From Bacteroidales bacterium (GTDB taxonomy: Bacteria; Bacteroidota; Bacteroidia; Bacteroidales; P3), in assembly GCA_017480145.1 (NCBI GenBank), contig JAFVBF010000017.1, forward strand, positions 1 through 48,057: a stretch of DNA of 48,057 nucleotides, given 5' to 3'. Shown one piece after another: positions 7,575-15,971 of this stretch (the stretch's first letter is position 1; each line of letters opens with the position of its first letter). The translations under genes and the position numbers were made by a program. The notes beneath the pieces were generated by a model. It saw nothing but the letters and a program-made list of their open reading frames with translations. It was not told where the DNA came from and did no database searches.

Positions 7575-10103
7575 TTATTGCTTCCTTTTGAGTTGCTGGC
7601 CGGGGTTCTTCTTACGTGAATATAGAACGTACATGGCTATGGCAACGACAGCACCCAGCAGCAGGATTATCTGGCACCACAGATTCACTCTGTTCAACTT
7701 ATGCACCATAGGTGCCTCATCCTTGAACTCTATGACGTGATCACCTGCAGGAACTATCATGCCACGCAAGATGTAGTTCACCCTGAAGTACTCAGCCGGT
7801 TTGCCATCAATATAAGCAAACCAGTCGGGTTCGTAGAACACCTCGCTAAATACAGCCAACTGGTCTTTTTCAGAGTGCGACGTATAGCGTAAGTAGCCAG
7901 GACAGTATGGCGACTGATAATCCTCGACAATGGTAGCCGTAGGGTCATCCTGGGGCTCAAATCCAACCAGCCGAGAGGCCCATTTGCTGCTATCTACGAT
8001 GGCAGTCTGTGCAGGATTGAAATCATTGAGCGCAAGAATCTCCGCATTGGCATCGGGTACTAATCGATAATCACGCACGAACCAGACATTGCCCAGCGCA
8101 TCAGGATTACGCTGCACCTGTCCATTGGGGACGACAATATAACGGGCATTGAGCATATTGATTACATCCCAATTAATACGGCGACTCATGTAGAAGTCTA
8201 TCAAGTCTTGATAACGACGCAGCTTAACAGCGCTGTAGCCACCTATCTGATGGTGGAACACTGCTGGTTTGGCATCATTATAGGTATTGGCTTTGAGGTT
8301 AAACACACGATAGTCCACGTCGCCCTCGGCGGCAGCCATCTGGTCAATGGCTATATCATAGGCTTCGGGCTGAAATTTCAAATCGCGCATTTTGACAAAG
8401 TTATCTTCGGCCAAATAGCGGCGATCCACACCCCATAAATCTACCACAATGAGAAAAGCCAACGGAATCAGCAGCAACGCCGTCTTCTTGAATTTGTCGT
8501 TCACATAGAGCCAGATAACCCCAAACGCCAAAGCAATGAATATCAACGAACGCCATGAGTCACTCACGAAAAGGGCCTTGCGATCCTGAATGAAAATATT
8601 CTGAATAAACGGCCACTGATCCTTATACTGAGCCGCCATCTGCTGGTCAGAAGTGCCACTATAACTAAGGCCTCCGCTTACCAGTAGTCCTATAAGGATG
8701 ATGCCTCCCATGATGCCCCCCGCTATGTAGAGTGCCTTATTGAGGTGCTTGCGGTCGGCAGGTTTCATATCCCTGCTGTCCACCAAGGCCTTCAGCGTCA
8801 GCACCGCCATAAAAACCATTGTCACGCTGGCCAGTGTCAAGGCCATCGACGGAGTGCGGAACTTGTTGTAAAACGGCAGATAATTGAACATCCATTCATT
8901 GAACGGCATGAAATGACGTCCCCATGCCAGCATGATGGAGAGCAAGGTGGCAAATAGTAGCCACCAGCGTTCAGGACCTTTAACAATAAATAGTCCCAGC
9001 ACAAACAAGAAAATAATGATGGCGCCAAAATAGACTGGACCGTCGGTAAATGGCTGCTGTCCCCAGTAGAGCGGCATACGCTCCGAACGGAAATTCTTGT
9101 AGCAGGCACTTTCCTTGCCCACACGCTCGCTGCTGCCACCTCCCTTGGAACCTGGCACAAGAAGGGTGTAGGTCTCGCCCAAATCATAACTCCAACTATA
9201 GGCATAATCCAAGTCTAATCCGCTGGACACCTGACCACTCTGCGTATTGCCACCTTCATGGTAAAGGTCATCGGGGGTGACGCTTATCTCGCTGCCGCCA
9301 CGCATTGTGTATTTGGCATACTCCTGCGTAAGAAACAGCATACGGGCATTGCACCCAATAGCAAAGACACAGCCCACCAACATCAACCCCACAACGATGG
9401 CCAGAGACTTGAACCAATGCTCCTTGATAGAATAGATAAGATACACTATGCCCATGATGAAGGCACCCAGCATAGTGTAATAAGTAATCTGTATGTGGTT
9501 GTTGGAAATCTGTAGCACGAGGGCAAACGTGAAGAGCATCAAACCGGCAAAGATTTCGCCCAATGGCCAATGTCCCGTCAGCGACTTGGTCTTGCTACTA
9601 CGGAAGCAGAGCATCATGCCAGCGAAAATAGGCATCATCAAAGCCACACAGCGAGCCTTGGTGACGTGTCCTGCCAAAATGATGATGATATTATAACTTC
9701 CCAATCCAAACGCGACAGCGCCAAGCAAAGCCATCAACGGCGCAAATCCCAAACAGATCAAGGCGATATAGAATCCCACAAGATAGAAGAAGAATACGCC
9801 GATATCACCACTATTAAGGGAAAGCACATAGTTGACAGTACGCGATATGAAATTAGGCGATACGGTACCGCCCCCCCCCTGATGGGTGGGCATTCCACTG
9901 AACATAGAACTATTCCAATCATACCGTTGCCCTGTGGCCTCATAGTATTGCGTGTTCTCGTAACTCATGGCCTTGCCGCTCTGCGTATCGCCAGCCAACA
10001 GCGATTTGCCACTCAGCACAGGAGAAAAATAGATACAGGCCATTGCCAGCAGGAAAGCAATACAGCCTATGTGGGGCAGGACTTTTTTAATCGTGGGATT
10101 CAT
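7575..10103 (-). CDS. YfhO-family integral membrane protein
   Basis: 842 residues. An N-terminal membrane segment (about 10-30) is followed by a conserved luminal loop with YDWNSSMFSGMPTHQ and then many hydrophobic helices to about residue 560. A large extracytoplasmic domain and a final helix near the C-terminus follow, with a basic tail. YfhO proteins are GT-C-fold membrane proteins. In Firmicutes they glycosylate teichoic acids; in Bacteroidota the substrate is unknown. The codons for residues around 79-82 (GGGG) come from a run of nine G, so slippage there would truncate the protein to about 80 residues. The frame is intact as read. It lies 91 bp downstream of the HD-phosphodiesterase gene on the same strand, and a 17-bp palindrome sits just upstream of its start. 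Confidence 0.85.
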   Translation of the reverse strand: MNPTIKKVLPHIGCIAFLLAMACIYFSPVLSGKSLLAGDTQSGKAMSYENTQYYEATGQRYDWNSSMFSGMPTHQGGGGTVSPNFISRTVNYVLSLNSGDIGVFFFYLVGFYIALICLGFAPLMALLGAVAFGLGSYNIIIILAGHVTKARCVALMMPIFAGMMLCFRSSKTKSLTGHWPLGEIFAGLMLFTFALVLQISNNHIQITYYTMLGAFIMGIVYLIYSIKEHWFKSLAIVVGLMLVGCVFAIGCNARMLFLTQEYAKYTMRGGSEISVTPDDLYHEGGNTQSGQVSSGLDLDYAYSWSYDLGETYTLLVPGSKGGGSSERVGKESACYKNFRSERMPLYWGQQPFTDGPVYFGAIIIFLFVLGLFIVKGPERWWLLFATLLSIMLAWGRHFMPFNEWMFNYLPFYNKFRTPSMALTLASVTMVFMAVLTLKALVDSRDMKPADRKHLNKALYIAGGIMGGIILIGLLVSGGLSYSGTSDQQMAAQYKDQWPFIQNIFIQDRKALFVSDSWRSLIFIALAFGVIWLYVNDKFKKTALLLIPLAFLIVVDLWGVDRRYLAEDNFVKMRDLKFQPEAYDIAIDQMAAAEGDVDYRVFNLKANTYNDAKPAVFHHQIGGYSAVKLRRYQDLIDFYMSRRINWDVINMLNARYIVVPNGQVQRNPDALGNVWFVRDYRLVPDANAEILALNDFNPAQTAIVDSSKWASRLVGFEPQDDPTATIVEDYQSPYCPGYLRYTSHSEKDQLAVFSEVFYEPDWFAYIDGKPAEYFRVNYILRGMIVPAGDHVIEFKDEAPMVHKLNRVNLWCQIILLLGAVVAIAMYVLYSRKKNPGQQLKRKQ
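9872..9880 (-). repeat. run of nine G in the yfhO coding strand
   Basis: Nine consecutive C on the plus strand encode a Gly stretch close to the N-terminus of the YfhO protein. The gene stays in frame at this length. Runs this long slip easily during replication, so this is a possible on/off switch or a site prone to sequencing error. Exact coordinates may be off by one or two. Confidence 0.6.
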
Positions 10104-10114
10104 AGGGTCTTTAT

Positions 10115-10131
10115 ATTAAAGTCACTTTAAT
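10115..10131. repeat. 17-bp palindrome between the 7TM-HD gene and yfhO
   Basis: Arms ATTAAAGT and ACTTTAAT flank a single central C, 12 bp upstream of the yfhO start codon. The position between a stop and a start on the same strand would suit an operator or an mRNA hairpin near the ribosome site. No T-run follows on the coding strand, so a terminator is unlikely. Confidence 0.35.
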
Positions 10132-10194
10132 TTCTTGCTTAGGACAACGAGACAAGACCTGCTATTGGCGTTGCCTTCTGTCCAAACTTCTTGG

Positions 10195-12213
10195 TTACTG
10201 CCCAACGGAATTTCCGCTGGCATTGCCACCGCCTGTCACAGGATATGATATACGGACGTGATAGATACTCAGCATCTTGTTTTTAAGCATTTTCCGTATG
10301 GACGAAATGTCGTGGAACGTCAAAGGGCACTGGCTCATCTGACCTTGGTCAATCTTGCCCTGAACAATGCTGTCCACCAGTTTATCAATGTTCTCCTTAG
10401 TCGGTTCTTTAAGGCTTTTACAGGCCGCCTCTACAGAATCCACAATCATGACCACGGCGGTCTCTCGCGAATAGGGCATGGGGCCGGGATACTGGAATAC
10501 CGAAGCATCCACATGCTCATTGGGATGCTCAGCCATATATTTGGCATAAAAATAGCCCGTATAAGTCGTCCCATGGTGGGTTCGGATGAAATCTGTCACC
10601 TCGGCAGGCAGATGATATTTGCGTGCCAGACTGATGCCATCGCGCACATGCTGGGTAATGATACGTGCACTTTCGGCATAAGCCAACTCGCTGTGCGGAT
10701 TGAAGCCTGAATTTTGGTTCTCTGTGAAATAGATTGGCGCACAAATCTTTCCAATGTCGTGATACAGACCGCCAACCTTGGCCAGCAAGGCATTACCACC
10801 AATCTCGTTAATCAAATCCTCACTGATGTTGGCCACCTGCATAGCATGCTGAAAGGTGCCGGGAGCTTTGCGCGACAGCTCACGCAGCGCAGGGGTATTG
10901 GTATTTGCTATCTCCATCAAGGTGAGGTTGGTCGTCACGCGGAACACTTTCTCATACAGGTAGATAAGCGGATAGGCAAGGAGTGTGAGTACGGCGTTAA
11001 GGAAAAAGACCACATAGCGGTCGGGTTTGAGATTGTGCAGATTGGTATCCTGCCATAGAATACCGCAGGTATAGATGACAGAATAGGTGAGAAAAACCAC
11101 CAGACAGGCCACAAAGAACTGGCTGCGGCGTTCAAACTCTCTGACCGTGATGATAGACATCATGCCCGCCGTGAGCTGGTAAAAGATAAACTCAAAACTG
11201 TCGGGCACCATGTGGCCGAGAATAATAATGGTAGTAATATGGATGTAGAGTGCCGCCTGCATGTCGAAAATGATATGCATCAGGATGGCCCCGACACACA
11301 ACGGCACTATCAGTACCCATTCGGGACGAAGATGCACGACAAAGGCCGTCGCTCCCGTCATCAACAGTATAGTCACCAGCACGATTATCACCTTGTGCGT
11401 GTCTTCCAGAATCTCATGATGACTGATATTCAAGAACATGAAAAGTGCCATGAAAGCGATGGCACAAAGCATGAAACGCCCGAAATAATGCGCCAATGGA
11501 TCAAACTGGCGGACAAAACGTTTGTCGTTTTCTGCCTCCAAGGAGGCTATCACTCGACCTTTCTCCTCTGTGATGTATTCGCCTTTCGAAACAATGAGTT
11601 CGCCTCTCGAAATGGCTCGTGAAGAATATTTCAACTGCGACAACCTCGAATCAAACTCCAACTGCGTACGGTTGGCGTCAATGCGCAGACTTGGCACCAA
11701 GATATGCTTGGCAAGCAAGGTGTCAGCCACATCCATCGGCGATAGATACTCCGAGAACGAATGTTCTGAGCCCACGTTGCCCGAAAGGATAACAATCGTG
11801 TGGTGCTCAATGTCGGGATAGTCGGGCGACACCTCTATATAGCCCTGACGATAGACCTCGTCAAGCGTCTTCCTCAGCCGGCGTACCTCGTCGGGCGTCA
11901 ATTGTGAGCGATAGCCGTTCAGACGCGACAAAGCAGTGCCATAGGCGGAACTGTCCATCTGATAATACAACGTACTCTTCGACTTGGCCAAGGCCAACTC
12001 CCGGGCAATTTCCTCTTCGTCTTTCAGTATTTGGAAATCGTAGGGAGCATACAGGTCGTTATCATTCCAAAAACTGCCCACGGAGTAGTCGTAATGCGTA
12101 CCTTGCTGTTTGTGAGGAAACATCAGTATGATGAGCACAATGGCCACAGTGATGGACAGCAGTTTGTTGAGCAACGGTAGCCGTTTGACGGTGGACGAGA
12201 AAATCTTTTTCAT
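10195..12213 (-). CDS. 7TM receptor with intracellular HD domain (PgpH-like, probable cyclic-dinucleotide phosphodiesterase)
   Basis: 672 residues. A first membrane segment (about 19-31) is followed by an extracytoplasmic 7TMR-HDED region to about residue 240, then a bundle of hydrophobic helices (about 245-425) and a cytoplasmic HD domain. HD-domain metal ligands are visible: His in FQHAMQ near 456, HDIGK at about 485-489, and the pair in RTHHGTT near 560-570. In Listeria, PgpH of this architecture degrades c-di-AMP, so the same reaction is likely here. No diadenylate cyclase is in the window. The gene reads away from the radical SAM gene, with a -7 box of its own about 70 bp upstream. Confidence 0.9.
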   Translation of the reverse strand: MKKIFSSTVKRLPLLNKLLSITVAIVLIILMFPHKQQGTHYDYSVGSFWNDNDLYAPYDFQILKDEEEIARELALAKSKSTLYYQMDSSAYGTALSRLNGYRSQLTPDEVRRLRKTLDEVYRQGYIEVSPDYPDIEHHTIVILSGNVGSEHSFSEYLSPMDVADTLLAKHILVPSLRIDANRTQLEFDSRLSQLKYSSRAISRGELIVSKGEYITEEKGRVIASLEAENDKRFVRQFDPLAHYFGRFMLCAIAFMALFMFLNISHHEILEDTHKVIIVLVTILLMTGATAFVVHLRPEWVLIVPLCVGAILMHIIFDMQAALYIHITTIIILGHMVPDSFEFIFYQLTAGMMSIITVREFERRSQFFVACLVVFLTYSVIYTCGILWQDTNLHNLKPDRYVVFFLNAVLTLLAYPLIYLYEKVFRVTTNLTLMEIANTNTPALRELSRKAPGTFQHAMQVANISEDLINEIGGNALLAKVGGLYHDIGKICAPIYFTENQNSGFNPHSELAYAESARIITQHVRDGISLARKYHLPAEVTDFIRTHHGTTYTGYFYAKYMAEHPNEHVDASVFQYPGPMPYSRETAVVMIVDSVEAACKSLKEPTKENIDKLVDSIVQGKIDQGQMSQCPLTFHDISSIRKMLKNKMLSIYHVRISYPVTGGGNASGNSVGQ

Positions 12214-12282
12214 GTTTCACGCAATCTGGTATCCATTCAAGCAGTGCCACAGTCCTCGCGACAATACCAGGAAACCAATTTG

Positions 12283-12290
12283 CAAAGATA
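12283..12290 (-). promoter_or_regulatory. -7 box for the 7TM-HD gene
   Basis: On the minus strand this reads TATCTTTG, an exact match to TAnnTTTG, about 70 bp upstream of the start at 12213. It faces away from the plus-strand -7 box at 12320-12327, so the two promoters are divergent and their -33 regions overlap. No convincing -33 TTG is seen. Confidence 0.55.
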
Positions 12291-12319
12291 CGAAAATGTT
12301 TCAGATAAATTAATTTGCG

Positions 12320-12327
12320 TATCTTTG
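12320..12327 (+). promoter_or_regulatory. -7 box for the radical SAM gene
   Basis: TATCTTTG followed by C, seven nucleotides before the ATG at 12335. Bacteroidota transcripts start a few bases after this box, so the leader would be only a few nucleotides. Confidence 0.55.
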
Positions 12328-12334
12328 CATACCC

Positions 12335-13255
12335 ATGAACCATGAAGAACACCGATGCGGATGCTGCCCTCGTCACTGCGCCGCCGACCGAATCAATACG
12401 CTGGGTTTTTGCCACGCGCATCTTGCCCCCGAAGTGGCTTCGGTGTGTGTACACAAGGGAGAAGAACCCCCTCTGAGCGGCAAAAAAGGCGTGTGCAACG
12501 TGTTCTTTGCCCATTGCAACCTCCAGTGCTGCTACTGCCAGAATCTGGACATAAGCAGAGGCGTTGTCACTCCCGAAAACATATTCTATCACTCTATTGC
12601 AGAAGTCATTGAGCGTATCGAGGAACTCCTGCCTCTCAGCGAGAATATCATAGGATTTGTTAGTCCCACCCACTATGCGGATGCCATCCCCACCATCGTT
12701 CAGGCATTGCATGATGATGGATTCTTCCCCACGGTGGTTTATAATAGCAACGCCTATGACGACGTGTCCACCCTGCGCCGCATGGAGCCATTTGTCGATG
12801 TCTATCTGCCCGACATGAAATACATGGATGCCAATCTGGCCCGACGGTTGTCCAACGTGTCCGACTATCCTCTACGGGCAGGCGAAGCCCTGCATGAGAT
12901 GGTACGTCAGAAAGGCTCAGGCCTTCTATGTGACGAAGGCGGGCTGGCGTTCCGCGGGCTGGTGGTGCGCCATCTGGTGCTGCCCGGCGAAGTGGACAAC
13001 AGCCTGCGGGTCCTTGACTGGCTGGCAGACAATATGCCGATGAATCTCCATGTGTCTCTCATGGCGCAGTATTTCCCGCCCGAGGGAGCCACACTCCCAT
13101 CCGCATTGCAGCGGACACTCTCACAAGCCGAATATGACCAAGTGGTGAGCCACTACCAATCGCTGGGGTTCTACAATGGATGGGTTCAGGAATTATCATC
13201 CAGCCAGAGTTTCCGTCCCGAGTTCTCGCGCCAGGACGCTTTCGAAAACCAATAA
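12335..13255 (+). CDS. radical SAM protein, pyruvate-formate-lyase-activating-enzyme-like (COG1313 type)
   Basis: 306 residues. The radical SAM cluster motif CxxxCxxC is at Cys61, Cys65 and Cys68, inside FFAHCNLQCCYCQN. The N-terminus has a second Cys-rich block (Cys8, 10, 11, 15, 26: CGCCPRHC then GFCH) followed by EEPPLSG. This arrangement marks the COG1313 group of PflA-like proteins of unknown substrate. Classical glycyl-radical activases lack the N-terminal block. No glycyl-radical enzyme is encoded nearby, so an activase role is not supported. The next gene begins only 4 bp after the stop, so the two are probably translated together. A -7 box 7 nt before the ATG points to a near-leaderless mRNA. 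Confidence 0.85.
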   Translation: MNHEEHRCGCCPRHCAADRINTLGFCHAHLAPEVASVCVHKGEEPPLSGKKGVCNVFFAHCNLQCCYCQNLDISRGVVTPENIFYHSIAEVIERIEELLPLSENIIGFVSPTHYADAIPTIVQALHDDGFFPTVVYNSNAYDDVSTLRRMEPFVDVYLPDMKYMDANLARRLSNVSDYPLRAGEALHEMVRQKGSGLLCDEGGLAFRGLVVRHLVLPGEVDNSLRVLDWLADNMPMNLHVSLMAQYFPPEGATLPSALQRTLSQAEYDQVVSHYQSLGFYNGWVQELSSSQSFRPEFSRQDAFENQ

Positions 13256-13259
13256 TACC

Positions 13260-13940
13260 ATGGCCGCCCCAAAGAAGACCAAAATCATGCTGCTGGACGA
13301 GGAAGACTCCTATGAGGAAGTAGCCTTTCTCGCCTGCCGTACCACCCTACGAGGATTTCAGTTTGTATCCGCCCTCAACAAGTGCGCCCACCTCAACCTT
13401 CATCGCATCGACCTTTCTGAGGACGAATCCGATATGCTCTCCATGAGCCTCGATGCCCCGTCGGAGACGGCACTCAGGCTTCCCATCTACTCCTATCGGG
13501 ACGATTCCGCAGGCATCACCTATCGCGTGGTCGACGCATGGTACTATCCCAATATGCCCGAAGCCCTTTCTACGGCTCTGCAAGGGTGCGACAAAGTCAT
13601 CGTTTTCTACGGCATGAGTGCCTACGAGCAGCAGATGATGTTCTATGAACGGCTGCGACAGACCCGCCCCATCGACCCCGAAAGCGACCCCGCACAGCAA
13701 AACGACGAGGCGGCCTGGAATGCTCTGTCCAACGAAATCATCGACCTCAACTATTTCGACTACTCCGACCGCGAATTCCCAAAATCATCCCAATGGCAGG
13801 CATCCGTAGAGGCCTATTCGCCCCGGTTGCGCAAGATGGCCGCTACCATAGAGCGTTTTTTTGCCGACATTGTCTATATGATTGACGAGTGCGAAGACTC
13901 CCGAACACAGTATCGCCGCTTATCCAACGCCTCTTCATAA
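13260..13940 (+). CDS. protein of unknown function coupled to the radical SAM gene
   Basis: 226 residues from ATG 13260, 4 bp after the radical SAM stop; the open frame extends 28 codons upstream but that part lies inside the preceding gene. It is soluble and acidic, with no signal peptide, membrane segment or Cys-metal motif. I do not recognise the family. A weak resemblance of the FQFVSALNKCAHLNLHRI stretch (about 27-44) to small Bacteroidota proteins of the IPExxxVDY type is not strong enough to name it. A central hydrophobic strand VIVFYGM (about 110-116) and a negatively charged second half are the main visible features. Close coupling suggests a shared role with the radical SAM protein. 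Confidence 0.75.
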   Translation: MAAPKKTKIMLLDEEDSYEEVAFLACRTTLRGFQFVSALNKCAHLNLHRIDLSEDESDMLSMSLDAPSETALRLPIYSYRDDSAGITYRVVDAWYYPNMPEALSTALQGCDKVIVFYGMSAYEQQMMFYERLRQTRPIDPESDPAQQNDEAAWNALSNEIIDLNYFDYSDREFPKSSQWQASVEAYSPRLRKMAATIERFFADIVYMIDECEDSRTQYRRLSNASS

Positions 13941-14028
13941 CCACTTTCACATCATTTTTCCGCCCACAGACCCGGATCAATCGGAACGTCTCGGCGGCAG
14001 CAGGCGAACACGAATCCATCTCCGCCGT

Positions 14029-14060
14029 TTTGCTTATTTGTGAAATAAAATGTATCTTCG
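14029..14060 (+). promoter_or_regulatory. promoter of pepD
   Basis: A -33 TTTG at 14029-14032 is followed after 20 bp by TATCTTCG at 14053-14060, which is one base off TAnnTTTG. The leader to the ATG at 14107 would be about 40 nt. The 165-bp gap upstream holds nothing else. Confidence 0.5.
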
Positions 14061-14106
14061 CAAATCCTCACATCTGAAACTAATTCATCAATAAAATATT
14101 AAAACT

Positions 14107-15558
14107 ATGACAATCAGAGATCTTGAACCCAAGGCAGTATGGGAGAATTTCTACTCCCTCACCCGTTGTCCCCGTCCCTCCAAGCATGAGGAAATCGTGC
14201 GCAACTTTTTGGTGAAATGGGCCGCTGAGCACAATCTGGAATGCCACGTTGACGAAACAGGCAATGTCATCATGCGCAAAGCAGCCACGCCCGGCATGGA
14301 AAACCGCAAAGCCGTAGTGCTTCAAGCACATATGGACATGGTACCCCAAGCCCGAGCCGGCAAGGTACACGACTTTGAGAAAGACCCTATCGAGACGCAA
14401 ATCAAAGGCGAATGGGTCTATGCCTGCGACACCACCCTTGGCGCCGACAACGGACTGGGTCTGGCCGCCGCCATGGCTGTGTTGGAATCCAACACCATCA
14501 AGCACGGCCCGCTGGAAGCTCTCTTCACCACCGACGAAGAAACCGGTATGACGGGAGCCTTTGGATTGAAAGCTGGCGTGCTGAAGGGCGACTACCTGTT
14601 GAACCTCGACTCCGAGACAGAAGGAGAAATTTATGTGGGCTGCGCTGGCGGCATTGATGCAACTATGACCATCCCCTACACCACCGAGCCGGCACCAGCC
14701 AACTACTGCGCTATGCGCCTCACCATCGGCGGCCTGCAAGGTGGACACAGCGGCATGGAGATCAACACAGGTCGTGCCAACGCCAACAAGATCCTCTTCC
14801 GTCACCTGCGCTGGGTGGCCGAATGTGGCATCCGTCTGGTCTCCGTCGATGGAGGCGGACTTCGCAACGCTATTCCACGTGATGCCAATGCAGTCTTTGT
14901 CATGCCCAAAGAACATGCCGACTGCATCGCCAAGGAGTTTGACAAAGTGGCTGGATGGGTCAAAGCAGAACTGGCCAGCGTCGAGCCCGACTTCTTCATG
15001 AAATACGAGTCCGTCGATATGCCCCAAATGGTCATGACCGATGCCGACACACAGAAAATCATCAACCTCGCCATGGTAGCACCCAACGGCGTGCAGCGCA
15101 TGAGCGACGACATGAAGGGTCTGGTGGAGACCTCGCTCAACCTTGCCAACATGGTCACCCTGGATGGCAATTTTGTCGTGAAAGCCCTGCTGCGCAGCAG
15201 CGTGGACACCGCCAAGGAGGAACTGGCCGAACGCATGGTCTGCCTGGCCGAAATGGCAGGTGGCAAATGCGAACTCACGGGCGCCTATCCCGGATGGAAA
15301 CCCAACATGCAGAGCGGACTGCTAAAAGCCATGCGCGAAACCTACGAGAAGATGTTTGGCGTGGAGCCTAAGGTGATGGCCATCCACGCTGGTCTCGAAT
15401 GCGGTCTGCTGGGCGGTGTATATCCCGACATGGAGATGATTTCCTTCGGTCCAACGCTCAACTACCCCCACAGCCCCGATGAGCGAGCCAACATCCCCAG
15501 TGTACAGAAGTTCTACGACTTTCTGCTGGGCGTTCTGGAAGCCATGCCAGAGAAGTAA
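14107..15558 (+). CDS. pepD: aminoacyl-histidine dipeptidase (cytosolic M20 metallopeptidase)
   Basis: 483 residues, the usual length of PepD (M20C), which hydrolyses Xaa-His and other dipeptides in the cytosol. The N-terminal PRPSKHEE segment (about 23-30) is typical. Metal and catalytic residues are in place: His75 and Asp77 in QAHMDMV, Asp114 in LGADNGLG, and the Glu pair 144-145 in TTDEETG. The later GGLQGGHSGMEI segment belongs to the lid/dimerisation domain, and the C-terminal GLECG and HSPDE regions complete the active site. It is a single-gene unit, with its own promoter and a strong terminator directly after it. Confidence 0.95.
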   Translation: MTIRDLEPKAVWENFYSLTRCPRPSKHEEIVRNFLVKWAAEHNLECHVDETGNVIMRKAATPGMENRKAVVLQAHMDMVPQARAGKVHDFEKDPIETQIKGEWVYACDTTLGADNGLGLAAAMAVLESNTIKHGPLEALFTTDEETGMTGAFGLKAGVLKGDYLLNLDSETEGEIYVGCAGGIDATMTIPYTTEPAPANYCAMRLTIGGLQGGHSGMEINTGRANANKILFRHLRWVAECGIRLVSVDGGGLRNAIPRDANAVFVMPKEHADCIAKEFDKVAGWVKAELASVEPDFFMKYESVDMPQMVMTDADTQKIINLAMVAPNGVQRMSDDMKGLVETSLNLANMVTLDGNFVVKALLRSSVDTAKEELAERMVCLAEMAGGKCELTGAYPGWKPNMQSGLLKAMRETYEKMFGVEPKVMAIHAGLECGLLGGVYPDMEMISFGPTLNYPHSPDERANIPSVQKFYDFLLGVLEAMPEK

Positions 15559-15580
15559 TCTAAAAATCACAAACCGTATA

Positions 15581-15616
15581 AGCAGGTGGCGGAATCTGGT
15601 GATTCCGCCACCTGCT
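15581..15616 (+). terminator. strong intrinsic terminator after pepD
   Basis: A perfect 16-bp stem (15581-15596 pairing with 15601-15616) closes a TGGT tetraloop and is followed by a T-rich stretch. It begins 23 bp after the pepD stop. The stem is GC-rich and has no mismatch. Confidence 0.9.
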
Positions 15617-15637
15617 TTCTTTCTATCGAAAAGATGT

Positions 15638-15739
15638 TTACTCGATTGATAGATATAGTTCGTTCAAAGCTGCCGTCATATTCGACCAGACCTACTTTTG
15701 CCTTTCCACCTTGATATTGTCCACGAACAATTGCTCGAT
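15638..15739 (-). pseudogene. remnant of a GT4 glycosyltransferase C-terminus
   Basis: Read on the minus strand, this stretch encodes LFVDNIKVERQK, then an in-frame TAG, then VWSNMTAALNELYLSI and a stop. It aligns with the C-terminus of the GT4 gene ending at 17108, which reads AFVQNLKVEKQK, Y, AWSNMTDAITNLYTQI. The TAG replaces the Tyr codon. The DNA has diverged much more than a recent copy would have, so it is an old fragment of a paralogue in reverse orientation. Nothing upstream of residue 1 of the fragment is recognisable. It suggests that genes of this glycan locus were lost or rearranged here. Confidence 0.6.
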
Positions 15740-15819
15740 TAAAATATCAGATGTCCACACAATGGAATCGATACGAAGTTATGCTTTACGAAAAACTCAT
15801 AGAATCAATGGAAAAATTG

Positions 15820-15827
15820 TATTTTTG
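15820..15827 (+). promoter_or_regulatory. -7 box for the GT4-heptose operon
   Basis: TATTTTTG followed by C matches TAnnTTTG exactly. It is four bases before an ATG (15832) that opens a 42-codon frame and about 145 bp before the GT4 start. It is the only clear promoter between the pepD terminator and the operon. No -33 TTG at good spacing is apparent. Confidence 0.55.
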
Positions 15828-15831
15828 CACC

Positions 15832-15960
15832 ATGAAGCGACACTCATGGGACGGCAGATTTTCTAAAGAGACAATGGCCAATTTTAATCGGGGGATTACG
15901 TGCTACCAGAGGAGGGAATCAACGTCTTTTGATGCGAAGCCATTACAAATTAAAACGTAA
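15832..15960 (+). CDS. possible 42-residue leader-type small protein
   Basis: The first ATG after the -7 box at 15820-15827 opens a 42-codon frame that ends 11 bp before the GT4 start. The predicted peptide is basic and polar, without membrane segment or known motif, and the longer frame from 15751 begins upstream of the promoter and so is less likely. Support is its position and the near-leaderless start only. It could be a translated leader that couples to the GT4 gene, or a chance open frame. Confidence 0.3.
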   Translation: MKRHSWDGRFSKETMANFNRGITCYQRRESTSFDAKPLQIKT

Positions 15961-15971
15961 GACATTCTCCG

